From assembly GCA_946699065.1 (NCBI GenBank), contig CAMPDV010000715.1, positions 62,001-126,000 of the forward strand: a DNA stretch of 64,000 nucleotides. Direction: 5' to 3'. Below are positions 1 through 11,221 of this stretch, piece by piece. The position numbers and the translations under genes are program-made. The first letter of the stretch is position 1, and every line of letters starts with the position of its first letter. The notes beneath the pieces are model-generated. The model saw only the letters and a program-made list of their open reading frames with translations, did not search any database and was not told where the DNA came from. Source of the DNA: Loxodes magnus (taxonomy: Eukaryota; Ciliophora; Karyorelictea; Loxodida; Loxodidae).

Positions 1-840
1 TGTCTTATAGATAAAAAAAGTAACCTTTTTTAGTAAAATTATAGAATAATTATTTTAAAATTAACATTTAAATTGTATTACTTTAAAAATTATTCAGATT
101 ATCTTTGTCTTAATTAGAAATTTAGAGTTAGTATTATCGCGCACTAAGCATAAATTTAAAATTATTTAAAATGAAAGATCTAAATTTTTAATAATTAGAT
201 ATTAAATTATTATATTAGGATTTGAATTAATGAATATAAAAATAAATAATTTTCATATCTTCAATTAAAAATTAAATTATTTTCTCAAATTAAAAATTAA
301 ACTTTTTAAGCTTTTATTAGTAGATCAACAAACATTCAAAAGATCTAACTTGAAAGATTTAAATTTTTTTATTATTTAATATATTATTTTCTCTCATCTC
401 TTTGTTAATAATTTATAATTAATTTATTTTATGATGAAAAATAAATTTTTAATCATAATTTGCTATTTAGCAATTCTGAATTCATAAATATACATTAAAA
501 AAATTAAATATTTTCTAATTGTCTTTTTATTAAATTTATAATCCTTACCTATAATAAATATCAAAAATAGTTAAGTCAATAAATTCTTATATTATAAAAG
601 TAAAAATTGTATAAAATAAATCTATATTATAAATATTTTTATTTTAAATTTAGAGAGATGTAATTAAAAAAATTATGTAGAATAAAAATAATTAACATTA
701 TTAAACTATATCTAAATATATTTATTCTTTTTAATATATATCTCCTTAAAAATTTTTCCATCTTTAAAATTTCCTGAAGTGAAAAAAGCAAAAAAGAAAT
801 TTTAAAAATATTTTTTTAAATTACTAACTTCTCTAATACT
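1..840. other. AT-rich region without a recognisable gene
   Basis: No motif-bearing reading frame is seen. The stretch matches 50,656-51,540 and, more distantly, 40,020-40,740. A short conserved patch (near 135-155; GCGCACTAAGCATAAA here, TGTGCACAAAGCATAAAC at 40,158) survives in the old third copy and may be functional. Confidence 0.6.
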
Positions 841-2300
841 TTTTATCTAAAAAATTTTATACTTCTAACGTTTTTATCTTTATAAGAATATTTAAAGCCT
901 TAGCATTAAAATTTTAAAAATTTTTATTCCGTCTGAAAAATCTCTTGTAGTGTAAAACGCTGAGCAAAAAAACAAAATAAAAATTTTTCCATTTTATTTC
1001 GATGTTATAGTTAAAAAATAACTGATAGAGATTATTAAATAACTTTATTAGACATTTTATATTCAAATTGCCAAAATTTTTTCCAAAATTAAAAAAAATT
1101 CTATTCAATGCTTAATTACATTATGGCTCCCCAAATTTTTTAACCCATAACTTTAAAAAATATTTATTTTATACATATTCGATTATTTAAATTAAAAAAT
1201 ATCCGATCTCTTTAAATCAAAAAATTTTTTCTTATTCCGTCCGAAAAAACTCTTGTAGTATAAAACGCTGAGCAAAAAAACAAAAATAAATTTTCACGCT
1301 TTTTGACTGTAAAAACATTCTTTACTTTTTAAATATTTATTTTCAAAATTAATCTTAAAAAATTTTTAAATTCTTGAAACCAAAAATACTTTGTTCTTAA
1401 AAAAAAATTAACTCCAAACTAAAACGAAAACAAATTTTGCATTTTTTTGAAATTAAAAAATCTTAAATTTTTTTGTCTTATTGCAGTTCTAAAAAAAATT
1501 TTAATTTAAAAATTTTTTTTAATCCAATTTTTTATTCCCAATATTAATATAAACTTTTCACTAATTCCGTTTCTCCTTTCAAAATTTATCCATTCTCCTT
1601 CATATCCTTTACTTAAAAAACCTCACTCTTTAATAATTCTATCAACACTCCCATCCCTTATCCCTTTTTACACTTTTTTAGTTCCATTTCAAATTTTTTT
1701 GTCCTAACTTTCACACTTTTGTTCCGACACAACTTTTCCCTATAGTGCAAAACGCTGAGCAAAAAAACAAATATTTTATTTTCGCAATTTTTATAACTCT
1801 TTTAAACCCTTTTCTACTTTTCCAATTACTATTTTAAGAATTGTCTTAAAAAAATTATATGTTCTTAAATTCAAATAATATTCTTAAATTAAAAAAAATA
1901 CTACTTAATTAACAAAAAAATTATTTTCCACTCTCCGAAATTAAAAATTCTAAAACTAATTTTTTTTTATTTGCGACTCAAACTATTTTTTTCATTTAGA
2001 AATTTTGCACTCTCCTCTCTTAAATTAAACAAAAGTATAAACTCTCAACTAATTCCATTTCTCCCTTTTAACTAATCCATTCTTAATCTTATTAAAACTT
2101 AAACTTAAAATACCTCACTCTCTAATAAAATTCTATCAACATTACCATCCCTTTTTACTCTTTTATTAGTTATGCTTCAAATTATTTTATGTCAAAAAAA
2201 ATCACTTTTGTTCCGACAGAAAATTTTTTTTTTAGTACAAAACAATGAGCAATCAAATATTCTATTTTCATTTTTTTCATTATTTTCATTTTTTTCATTA
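841..2300. repeat. Tandem GCTGAGC-box modules (4 copies)
   Basis: A box reading roughly TTCCGtCcGAAAAA, then CTCTTGTAGTATAAAACGCT, then GAGCAAAAAAACAAA occurs near 925-978, 1,233-1,290, 1,720-1,770 and, decayed, 2,210-2,245. The last two lie in a repeated stretch of about 480 bp that also shares CCTCACTCT and ATTCTATCAACA. No gene is evident. The box could be a promoter or processing element, or the relic of a mobile element. Its sequence is clearly better conserved than the AT-rich filler around it. Confidence 0.75.
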
Positions 2301-2315
2301 TTTTCATTATTTTTA
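2245..2315. repeat. TTTTTCATTATTTTCA simple repeat
   Basis: Short tandem repetition of TTTTTCATTATTTTCA-like units directly after the fourth GCTGAGC-box module. It is absent at this place in copy 2 (about 52,140), so it expanded or was lost after the duplication. Confidence 0.8.
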
Positions 2316-2819
2316 AACATTTAAAAACATTAATTTAAATATTAAACTATTACACATCCTTAAATTATTAAACGTAAAATCTTTAAAATAAATAATATGT
2401 AATAAAATTAAAATAATAAAATTATAAAATTATAAATAATATTATAATTAAACTATAAATAATAAAATTTAAATTAATAAATAATTACCTTCCTATTCTT
2501 TATCCACAAAAATTTAACTTTATCTAAAAAACAATTTACTCATTAAAAAAAAATACCTTTAACATTCTAAATACTCTTTTCACTCTTTTCACTCTTTATA
2601 ATATTTATATTCCCTAAATAGTATTTATACTCTAAATACTCTAAATAGTATTTATAACCAACTTTTATTTACTAACCATACACACACTAAATAGTATTTA
2701 TAACCAACTTTATTTAAACTTATAACCAATCTTTCATTTATAAATATATTAACTCATAAACATATTTACATATAAACATATAAATATAAATATTATGTAA
2801 TTAATAAGAATTATTATTA

Positions 2820-3166
2820 AGTATATCAGTTGTTCACTACAACCTTTTGAAATCAGACTCATCCATCACTACAACCATGAAATTCATACAACCTGAATTC
2901 ACATTAACAAACTCACCCCCTTATTTCACAAAACATACACCCTATTACATTATCTTTAAACCATTTGTACCAACTTATATTAATTAAAACTTACCATCTA
3001 TTTAATTAAACCGTAAAAAACAAACTTACATACTAATATTAACTCCAATTATTACATCCTAAAATTAATAACTAATTCTTAAATACCTCTTTCTAATATT
3101 GATTAAAATATATATTACTATCCTTAACTTTATAAACATATGTCAAATTGTATATTACCACCTGAT
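2820..3166 (-). other. Chain of GT...AG segments with 3-nt gaps, non-repetitive part, copy 1
   Basis: Read on the minus strand, this stretch divides into GT...AG segments of about 18-30 nt separated by three bases. Examples are GTAAGTTTTAATTAATATAA-G, then TTG, then GTACAAATGGTTTAAAG; and GTATGTTTTGTGAAATAAG, then GGG, then GTGAGTTTGTTAATG...TTCAG, then GTT. It continues the adjoining tandem array, but its segments are unrelated to each other in sequence, so tandem duplication alone does not explain the spacing. Splicing is an inference; the parse is less clean at a few points, for example 3,040-3,120. Confidence 0.5.
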
Positions 3167-3600
3167 AAATAAATACTTACTAGCTATAAGTTAAGAATAT
3201 TAAAATGCTTACGTCCTATAAGTTAAGAATATTAAAATACCTTACCTAAGTTAAGAATATTAAAATAACTTACCTAAGTTAAGAATATTAAAATAACTTA
3301 CCCACTATAAGTTAAGAATATTAAAATGCCTTACAATCTATAAGTTAAGAATATTAAAATAACTTACCTAAGTTAAGAATATTAAAATAACTTACCATCT
3401 ATAAGTTAAGAATATTAAAATACTTACAAACTATAAGTTAAGAATATTAAAATAACTTACAATCTATAAGTTAAGAATTTTAAAATGCTTACATTCTATA
3501 AGTTAAGAATATTAAAATAACTTACCTAAGTTAAGAATATTAAAATGCTTTACGTCCTATAAGTTAAGAATATTAAAATGCCTTACCTAAGTTAAAAATA
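3166..3600 (-). repeat. Tandem array of 13-14 intron-like units, copy 1
   Basis: On the minus strand each unit starts GTAAG, runs through a T/A-rich middle (TTTTAATATTC), then a TTAAC branch-like motif, and ends TTATAG or TTAG. Units are about 28-31 nt long and vary by one or two bases. Spacers are exactly 3 nt (GAC, AAT, ATT, TTT, ATG, ATT, TGG, GAC, CTA) or exactly 0 nt. Zero-spacer junctions read TTAG|GTAAG. None of the 3-nt spacers is TAA, TAG or TGA. The array lies just downstream of the minus-strand TRIM-like gene. The repeats are certain; that they are spliced introns is inferred from the signals and the fixed spacing. Confidence 0.85.
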
Positions 3601-3690
3601 AAAGTTTAGAAATGTAACGTACGTCCTTTAATTAGATTATGTACCATCTACTTATATTATAAAAAATTAACTCCATCTCATTTATAACTA
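3601..3690 (-). other. Putative junction of TRIM-like exon and intron chain, copy 1
   Basis: On the minus strand, after the ubiquitin-like domain (ending near the GAGATGGA at 3,673-3,680), the sequence parses as GTTAATTTTTTATAATAT...GTAG, then ATG, then GTACATAATCTAATTAAAG, then GAC, then GTACGTTACATTTC...CTTAG, and then the first array unit. Copy 2 gives the same parse with different bases (spacers ATG and GAG). A plain TAA at 3,667-3,669 could instead end the protein, if TAA can terminate here. Confidence 0.4.
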
Positions 3691-5451
3691 TTCTCCATCC
3701 ATTATATCATAAGATTGCATTGTCTAGTCGTAGTCTAACTTATTGCCATTCTTATAGATAGCCAATGACCATCAGTATAAATTTGTTTATTCTTCTATCA
3801 TTTCACATAGCTATTCGATAGTAGTGTCTTGCTTAACCGTAAGCTTCACAGATTTATTATTCGGAGATACTATCGATATTATGGTTTCATATTTCATTAT
3901 CCTTTTTCGTAACTCATTCATCTAACTAGTTAACTATTCTCTTTCCTCCAATAAACTTTATATCTAGTTCTCCAAATTAGATCTCTCCTATTTCAAACTC
4001 TCTACCTACTAACTCAACTCACGATTCTAAAACTTATTATCATTATTAGCCTCAGTATCCACATTCAAATCACTCTCTATCTAACTATTTTACTCACTCA
4101 ATCTATTGATTTAAACCCTTAAATGATCATTGTCCTCTCTCTAAAGATCAAACTCATTCTACAACTCTCTTATCCTTTACTCTTTCTATAAATCTTGCTT
4201 TTCATACTACTACTATTAAGATATATTCCTCTAGTCCTTCTCTTAAACAACCTACAACAAATCACTTATTCGCAATTGATATTAAACACTCTCACTCGAT
4301 AAACTTTTTATTTACTCACTCAAACTCTTAGACTATTCCTCTAACTTATCTTTATAACCCTATAACTCTAAATCCTTTTACTACAAGATAGCATTCTACT
4401 ACTAGATCAAACTCCTTATTTATAATTATTGATCCTCTATTACTTTCTAGTTACGAGATATTTATTCCCTCAAGTCAGTCAACAACATATCCTTATCTCT
4501 TATAACCTAAAGCAACTTTTAGATTTATTCTTCACTTTTCTAATTGACATTCTCCTATGATTTAGCCTACAACTATAACTCCTTTCATAAATGCTATATA
4601 GTTCTCTAAAAAGATTATTTCTATTCTCTAACTCGCAACTCCTATAGTGGCTGAATCTCCTTCATAATTTTCTCAAAGACCTAAACTTCCATATTCTTTA
4701 AACTAAGAATAGCCTTATACTAAGAATATTTTTACTCATCCTTTATTCACTTCTCTTACAACTATACCTCCAATCTCTCTATCTCCACCTTCTTTATCTC
4801 ACATTACTATATAGTAACCTATTACATTAACCCGATACTCTCTAGTCTTTCAAAAAGATTATTTTAACCCATTTCCTACCTACACTATTCACCTTAGTCC
4901 TATACTCTTATCACCAACTCCTCACATGCTTACTCTAAACTTCTCTTGATTTTTTAATAGATCTACATTATCTTTTTCCAATTTAACTTATAATCCTCAG
5001 CCAACTACTTTTATCATTGACCCAAAACAGTAGAATATTGCTTCAACCTCTCCTTTATTACACTCAAAGTCATTTACATACGAACTTACATAATAGGAAC
5101 GATCTCCTCTTATTTACAGTATTGATGATCCTCATGAGAATCCTATTGACATTTTTCACATATTAATGCACTGTCACTCAGACAATACAATGATAAAATC
5201 TCATTATGCTACTAACATATACTCAATTAACTTTATTTGGACTCCTCTTAAAGATGTAAATCTAGTATTTACAATTCTTCAATTGGTCTATCAGTGATAA
5301 TGTTGTGCTTTCTACAGTTGAACATCTATTGGATATTGTAGAAACTCCTCAGGCATCTCTCACAGATGATACATCCACAATCACATCTTCTAGGCTTTTT
5401 AAGCTCTTAGTTGAACTTTTCTTCACAAGCTTCACATTAAGATGCTTGCAT
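3670..5451 (-). CDS. RING / B-box / coiled-coil / ubiquitin-like (TRIM-like) protein, copy 1
   Basis: One uninterrupted frame of 594 codons runs from ATG at 5,451, with TAA/TAG as Gln. Residues 6-49 carry a RING-type cysteine pattern: C6-x2-C9, C23-x-C25 (or C27), C30-x2-C33, C46-x2-H49. Residues 79-109 form a textbook B-box: C-x2-H-x7-C-x7-C-x2-C-x4-H-x2-H. A Gln/Glu-rich coiled coil fills about 120-520, and the last 70 residues look ubiquitin-like (TVKQDTTIEQLCEMIEE, then YKNGNKLDYD, IMDGEQLQMR). TRIM proteins usually act as E3 ubiquitin ligases; a C-terminal ubiquitin-like domain is an uncommon addition. In-frame TGAs at 5,014-5,016, 4,747-4,749 and 4,585-4,587 are conserved in copy 2. The end is uncertain: TAA at 3,667 or splicing into the intron-like chain. 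It is divergent from the ABC gene, with about 140 bp between starts. Confidence 0.85.
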
Positions 5452-5588
5452 TTTATTTTTTGAATAAACTAAAAATTAAAAGAAACTAAATTTATGGCTT
5501 AAGAGATACTTAGATATTAATAGTATTATTTTATTAACTTAATACTTAATAAATAGAAGAATAATTACTATTAAAATTAATATATAAA

Positions 5589-8500
5589 ATGGAAGAATTT
5601 TCCCTCTAAAATATTTGCTATATAAATAATATTTTGTTACATAGCCAAGGGATAAGATAAATTTTAGGAAAATATCGGAAAATTAGTAAGCTTAAATAAA
5701 AATTTAGTAGAATAGCTAGATGATACCTATAATAGACTCTAGTAGATAACTAATTTTAATACGTGTGACAGAATATCAAAGAAAAATAACAAATATTTCC
5801 ATCATTACAGAATCTTAACTTAAGTTATAATCATATCCAAGGCTTCTTGCTTATTAACTACAAATAACTGAGAAAGTTAGTAGTTAGTTTTAACTAAGTT
5901 TAACAAATTTTCTGAAATGCTGATCTCTTAGAGTTAACAGAAAGATGATATTTCCTGAAACTAGTTGAAAAACCTAGAAGGACTGGAGAACTACATTTAG
6001 TGCTTGATACTTGCTATATTGAAATAGAGTCGTAAAAGAAAACGCAAGATAGCATATTAATTTTGGCTTATCCACAAAAATAGACTTGAAATAGAACTTC
6101 TTTAATCGTAAATATTATCCGTACTTAGAATAGAAATTAAAATTTTAAGAATAGATTAAGAGTCACTAACATTGGATAAGTATGAGTAACAAAATGAAAA
6201 GCAAACATTTTTAAAGCAACTAGCAAAAAGAATAAGTGCATGGGGATTTTTTTATAGTAGCATGTAGGATAGAAACATTAGATTGTTCTAATTTTAATGA
6301 ATATATGAAAAATTAGAGATTAAATTAGCATGTTGAATATATTGCTGTTCTCTTAGGTGAGGAAAGTAAAATAACAAGATATTAAAAAGCTCATATGAAG
6401 AAATTCAAGCACCTTTAAAAATGATTATAGTTAACCATTAAAAATGCTATTAATCTTAATGTATAATACCAGGGTTAATTTCTAGAGAAGTGCAAAATTC
6501 TTTTTAATTTCCTACTTATTAGCCAAAATCCATTCTTCAGGTATGAAAATCTGCATCTCACCTCGTACTTATTAGTTATAATAAATTATTATAATCTTTA
6601 TAGCTCCGTATGTGAAATAAATTTATCATTAATCTAGCTGAGAAAGAAAAAAAGAACAAAACTTAAGAATAGCAAGAAATAACAGAACCAAAGTAAGAAA
6701 AAGCGCTCAATAGAGTAAAGGTAATCCATTCGCCATTTCTGAAATATTTAAAAGAATTAAAGATATTCAGATTAGTCTAAATCTTAATCAAGAAAGTAAT
6801 TTAAAGTACTAATAGCCAATAAAGTAGAAGCAGTTTTATTAATCAAGACATTTAAATTGAATAATTTTTTTCATAGCTACTTAAGATGAAAAATAGCAAT
6901 CAAGAGGCAGAATTTTAAACAGGTTATTTTTAAAAAACTTAAAATAGATCTACTGCTTCTTTTATCTTCAGGTGAATATTTAAATCATAGAAAATAAATA
7001 CTTCTGATAAATTTATAGAGTAGATAAATTTAAATATACACAACAGTTTTTCCAATAATGAAAGCTAAACTAAGATACAGTAAATAAGTAAAAATAACTG
7101 AAAATTAGTAAGGTAAAACAACTAGAAGTAAGGCAATTAAACCTTGGTATCCTTGAAGAAATAACTAACTGAATGCCTTTAAAGTTTTTTTGAAATAAAC
7201 GAGTCCAAAAGAAGTTAAACTTAAAAGGATAATAATAGATAGGTAACCAAAATGCTTAAAGCAAGTAGAAACATCTTGAAGATAAATTTTTATCTCCTTT
7301 CAATTTATCCACATTTTCAATCTTTAGACTTTATCAAAGATACTAATTAAAGTAAAGTGATAAACTAAGTTAAAAAGTAAGAATGATCAAGATATGAGCG
7401 ACAGGCAAAACAGTAATCGGAGTAAAAGCAAAAAATAGTAAAAGTAAATTAGACAAAGGATATAAAGCCAGGCTACTCAAAAATTTAAAGAACTTGCAAA
7501 TCCTAGTCAAATTTAGAAAATTATTAAAACTCTAATTTGCAAATATTATAAGTAAGCAGAAAAACTTACTTAAGTTTTAAAAAACCTACTATGATATTAA
7601 AATAAAAAGGAATTAAAGCAACGCCAAATGAATATAAGAGCTTAGGGAATAAATCAGTTTCTCTATTAGCTTGAGAGAAGCATCCTAGAAATCAGGGTTT
7701 CATAGAAAGAAGGCAAGTGTCTTAGATTAAAAATGATAACAAAAAAGAAATAAATAGTAGGATTTGGCTAAAGAATACAAAATCAAATAAGAAAAGCCTA
7801 AATATTAAATTTCTCGTTTATCTATATAAGATAATACTCCAAAAAATAAAGCAATAAGGAATTGACAAAGCACTTTGAAAGAAACTTTAGTATCTAGAAA
7901 AATATTCAAAGCATATTAACTAAACTACAATAGTAAATACTTGATAAAAAGTACTAAAAAAGTTAAAAAAAATTAAAGAAAAAGATTAAAGAGCAGTTTA
8001 CTAAGGAAATGAAATTGAGATAATTTGTCGAAAACAGGAAATAAAAGCGAAAAGAGTAGTCAAGGTCGAAGAGTAATATGTAGGAGAGTTTAAATTAATC
8101 TATTAGTAACTCCAAAATTAGTATTTAAAGATGTTTTAGAACTTTCAGATAGAAATAAAATGATTATTATTATAATCATTTTTTAAAGTTCGAAAAAGTA
8201 AATAAACCAGTTCGTACTGCAAAAAATGAGCAAAGAAGCCTTTAAACTCAGAGATGGTCTTGAATAAAAATTTTAATAGTTAGATTGAAAGGTGAAGTAG
8301 TTTCAATAAGTATGATCAGCTAATAAATTACTCATCAATCTTATAGAACATAATAAAACCTATTTCATGAACCAAAACGTGTTTAGACTAGTAGATAATT
8401 TTCTCATTTTTAAAAGCTTAGAAATGAGTTAACCTAATCTTAATAACTATTTTCTTACCAGCAAAGATTTCAGACATATTCCCCTTCAATTACTTCTTCA

Positions 8501-9772
8501 ATCAAGCTAATAATGTCCTTCGAGAATCTCTCATTTTTTGTATACAAAGCGAAATTCTTCCCTCTTTTATGTTGGGTAAAGGAATAATAAAATTGATGAT
8601 CTCTTAAGCAGCAATTCTGCTAGTACCTGATTTTAAGCAATAGCAAGACAAAATTTAATTTTTAACCTGAATTAACAAAGTTTTGGATGAAATTCTATAT
8701 GTTAAGTACTAAGCTATGAAATTAAGCTTAGCAGGATTATAAAACTTATACCTATAAATTATATAGATTTATTAATAATAAAGCCAGCTGAATTTAGATT
8801 CTCATTGTTGCATATGCTTATCCATTACCTGAATCGATGATTAAGTCAGTTTAACAGATAGCAGAAACTTAAATGATAAATATAGGAAGATGTCATTATT
8901 ATGCTTAAGCTGATATAGAGAAATCAGTTCGTTCAGATAAAGAAACTGAAAATGGTTAAATTAGCTAAGGGAAAATTGAGTATAGAAACGTATAATTGGA
9001 TTATATACCTTAGCTTTCTAATATACTCAATTTAGTTTATTTCATAGTTTAGGCTCATTAGGAAATAGGAATAGCAAGCAGAACTGGATCGGAAAATCAT
9101 CCATTTTCTTATGATTATTTAGAATAGTAGAAGTAGAAAATGGAAAAATTATTATTTACAGAATGAATATATAAGACATATCTTTACATTCACTAAGAAA
9201 TAGTTAAGTGTTATTCCTCAAGACCCCATAATATTTACCGGAAGTTTGAGAATGAATTTAGATCCCTTTGATGATTATGATGATTAAGCAATTATTAGTA
9301 CTTGCATAAATTAATATATTGGAAAAGTTTTAAAGCTAAAATGATAATCTATCAAGTGAAAAAGAGGATAAAAAAGAAAGTGGTAAAGATGTAATGGAAT
9401 GTAAAGTACTCGATAAATAAATACAGGAGTAAGGACAAAACATAAGTGTAGGAGAAAGGCAGCTAACTTGTATAGGATGAGCAATATTAAGGTAATTTAT
9501 TATATTTCAGATGCAGCAAAATATTGGTAATGGATGAAGCAACAGCTTCAATTGATTAGAAAGAAGATTAATTTAAACAGTAACTAATAAAAGATAAATT
9601 CTAAGATCGAGCAGTTCTAACTATAGCGCATAGAATTCATAGAATTCATAAAATTCAAGGATATGATAAAATACTTGTCCTCAAGCAAGGTAGAGTTACC
9701 TTATTTGATACACTTAAAAACGTGATAGGAAATTTAGAAGAGGAAAGTTTGGAAATACAAGGAAGCAAATGA
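5589..9772 (+). pseudogene. ABCC-type ABC transporter, frameshifted, copy 1
   Basis: Homology to ABCC/MRP full transporters is visible in pieces. Near 6,730 there is a TMD1-end motif (PFAISEIFKRIKDIQ). From about 8,460 comes TMD2 (KISDIFPFNYFFNQA), then NBD2: Walker A around 9,070-9,100 (ASRTG, then GKSS in another frame), LFRIVEVENGKI, VIPQDPIIFTGSLRMNLDPF, signature SVGERQ near 9,445, Walker B ILVMDEA near 9,520 and the AHR H-loop. Frameshifts fall within Walker A and just before VIPQDP, and both recur in copy 2, so the damage predates the duplication. A 19-nt intron (9,492-9,510) interrupts the NBD. NBD1 was not recognised. Substrate unknown. TGA codons here fall at Ala and Arg positions of the family, as expected for decay. 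The start at 5,589 and the middle are uncertain. Confidence 0.7.
9492..9510 (+). other. 19-nt intron in the ABC transporter NBD
   Basis: GTAATTTATTATATTTCAG lies between the codons for AILR and CSKILVMDEA. Removing it joins the signature and Walker B segments in one frame. The same 19 bases occur in copy 2 at 59,462-59,480. This sets the size scale for introns in this genome. Confidence 0.75.
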
Positions 9773-9961
9773 ATTTATATATAAAATTAAAATTTATGGT
9801 TATATAAATAAAGAATTTACATTAGACTAAAGAACAGTACTATTATTAATAACTTTTTATTAATTTAATAAAAATCTTTCAACGCTTATAAACGATGATT
9901 ACTCTGTTTAGTATTTTTTTAATTTCAACAAATAATAGATCTTTACAATTAGGTGAATAAA

Positions 9962-10348
9962 ATGATAAAAAAGAAAAACGTAAGGATTTAAATACCTGAT
10001 TTAGAATACATCTCAGTAAAATGAAAGCTTTTATAAAGAAAAGAAAATTTAGTTAATAAACTTAGAAATATATTGCTGCAGCAAGAGAAATAAATTAAAA
10101 TTTAATTGCGCTTTACTTAGAAAAAAATGTAGAAAGAGAAATAAAGCAGCATTTTAAAACTTTAGCAATCTATTTTTCTTAAAGAAAAATGTTATAATTA
10201 TACTAAGTTCTACATTAAAAATAAATCTCATAAAGGAAAATAGATAAACTTTATATCCTATAAAATATTAGATTTTTAAATAGATGGTTATAATGATATT
10301 TTATATTTCTCTCTATTAAAGCAAAATATAAAAGCATAACAAATATGA
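9962..10348 (+). CDS. Small basic protein of unknown function, copy 1
   Basis: A frame of 128 codons runs from ATG (9,962) to TGA (10,346-10,348), rich in Lys, Gln and Leu and probably helical (for example NLVNKLRNILLQQEK). One internal TGA (SVK-W-KLL) would be Trp. The ORF is the same length in copy 2 (59,924-60,310), but that segment is nearly identical overall, so conservation carries little weight. No family was recognised. In a code without fixed stops this could be chance; the support is its composition and the terminal TGA. Confidence 0.35.
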
Positions 10349-11221
10349 ACCTTATAGCTACTAGCTCTATTATAAGAAATAAATAAAAACTTGCTAATTT
10401 TAAATTTAGATGCTAATATTTTTATTTATTTCCAGTTATTTAATTTATAGTTATTTTCTTCTTGCTTCAAGTTCTGTATAATTGATAGTGACTTTAGTAA
10501 TTATTAAATTTAGTAGGATGCAAAATTATAGAAAGAAGACTTAAAGTATTAATAAATAAATACTTAAGTGCTTTAATAATAAATTATCTATATAATTAAG
10601 CTAATATTGCTCAAATCAAATGCTAAACCTTTAATAAGGCACTCAATACATTTATTTACTTTACTGAGGAAAGATAAATCTAACTCCTACTGTCTTCATA
10701 AATCTAACTTTGAACTATGAACTTAAAATTTAGCCAATTAAAAATAAATTATCAATCATACTTTAAAGCAAAAGAAAGGTGTATACTTGCTCTGCTTAAC
10801 TAAGTTATTTCTTAATTAATAAAAATCTTTTAATTTAGACTTTTTAATTTTCTTCTTTAGTAAAAGAAATATAGTATTAATGCTTAAGAAAGCTGCTATT
10901 AAATTATAAAGCATTTCTATATTTAGAAGTTAATATTAAAGCATTGCCAATAAATCTTAAGCTGATAATTAATTTCCCTTAAAATATATCTCTCTTTATA
11001 CAAATTCTAGATAACTTAAGAAATTAATTATTAATTAAATAAAAATTAGTTCTACCAAATAGAAAACTTGAAAGTGATAATATATAAAAAGATTTAATTT
11101 AGATAAATGAAAAACTAAATTACTTTAAATCATAAAGTAATAGTTATCTTAGAAAATATTTAATATGGGCTATTATATTAATATTACTTATAAACACTTC
11201 TTTTCTATTTTTACCTTCAAA
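10349..11221. other. AT-rich stretch, no gene recognised
   Basis: Short AT-rich reading frames only, and no motif seen. It is almost identical to 60,311-61,180 in copy 2, including non-coding-looking positions, which indicates recent duplication or gene conversion rather than selection. Confidence 0.5.

Noticed and set aside
914..1108. Minus-strand open frame of 64 codons
   Set aside because: Lies across a GCTGAGC-box module. The corresponding stretch in copy 2 is rearranged and does not keep it.
3166..3600. Regular repeats of about 30 bp with short spacers, superficially CRISPR-like
   Set aside because: Spacers are only 0 or 3 nt, the setting is eukaryotic and there are no cas genes. The unit ends carry splice-site signals instead.
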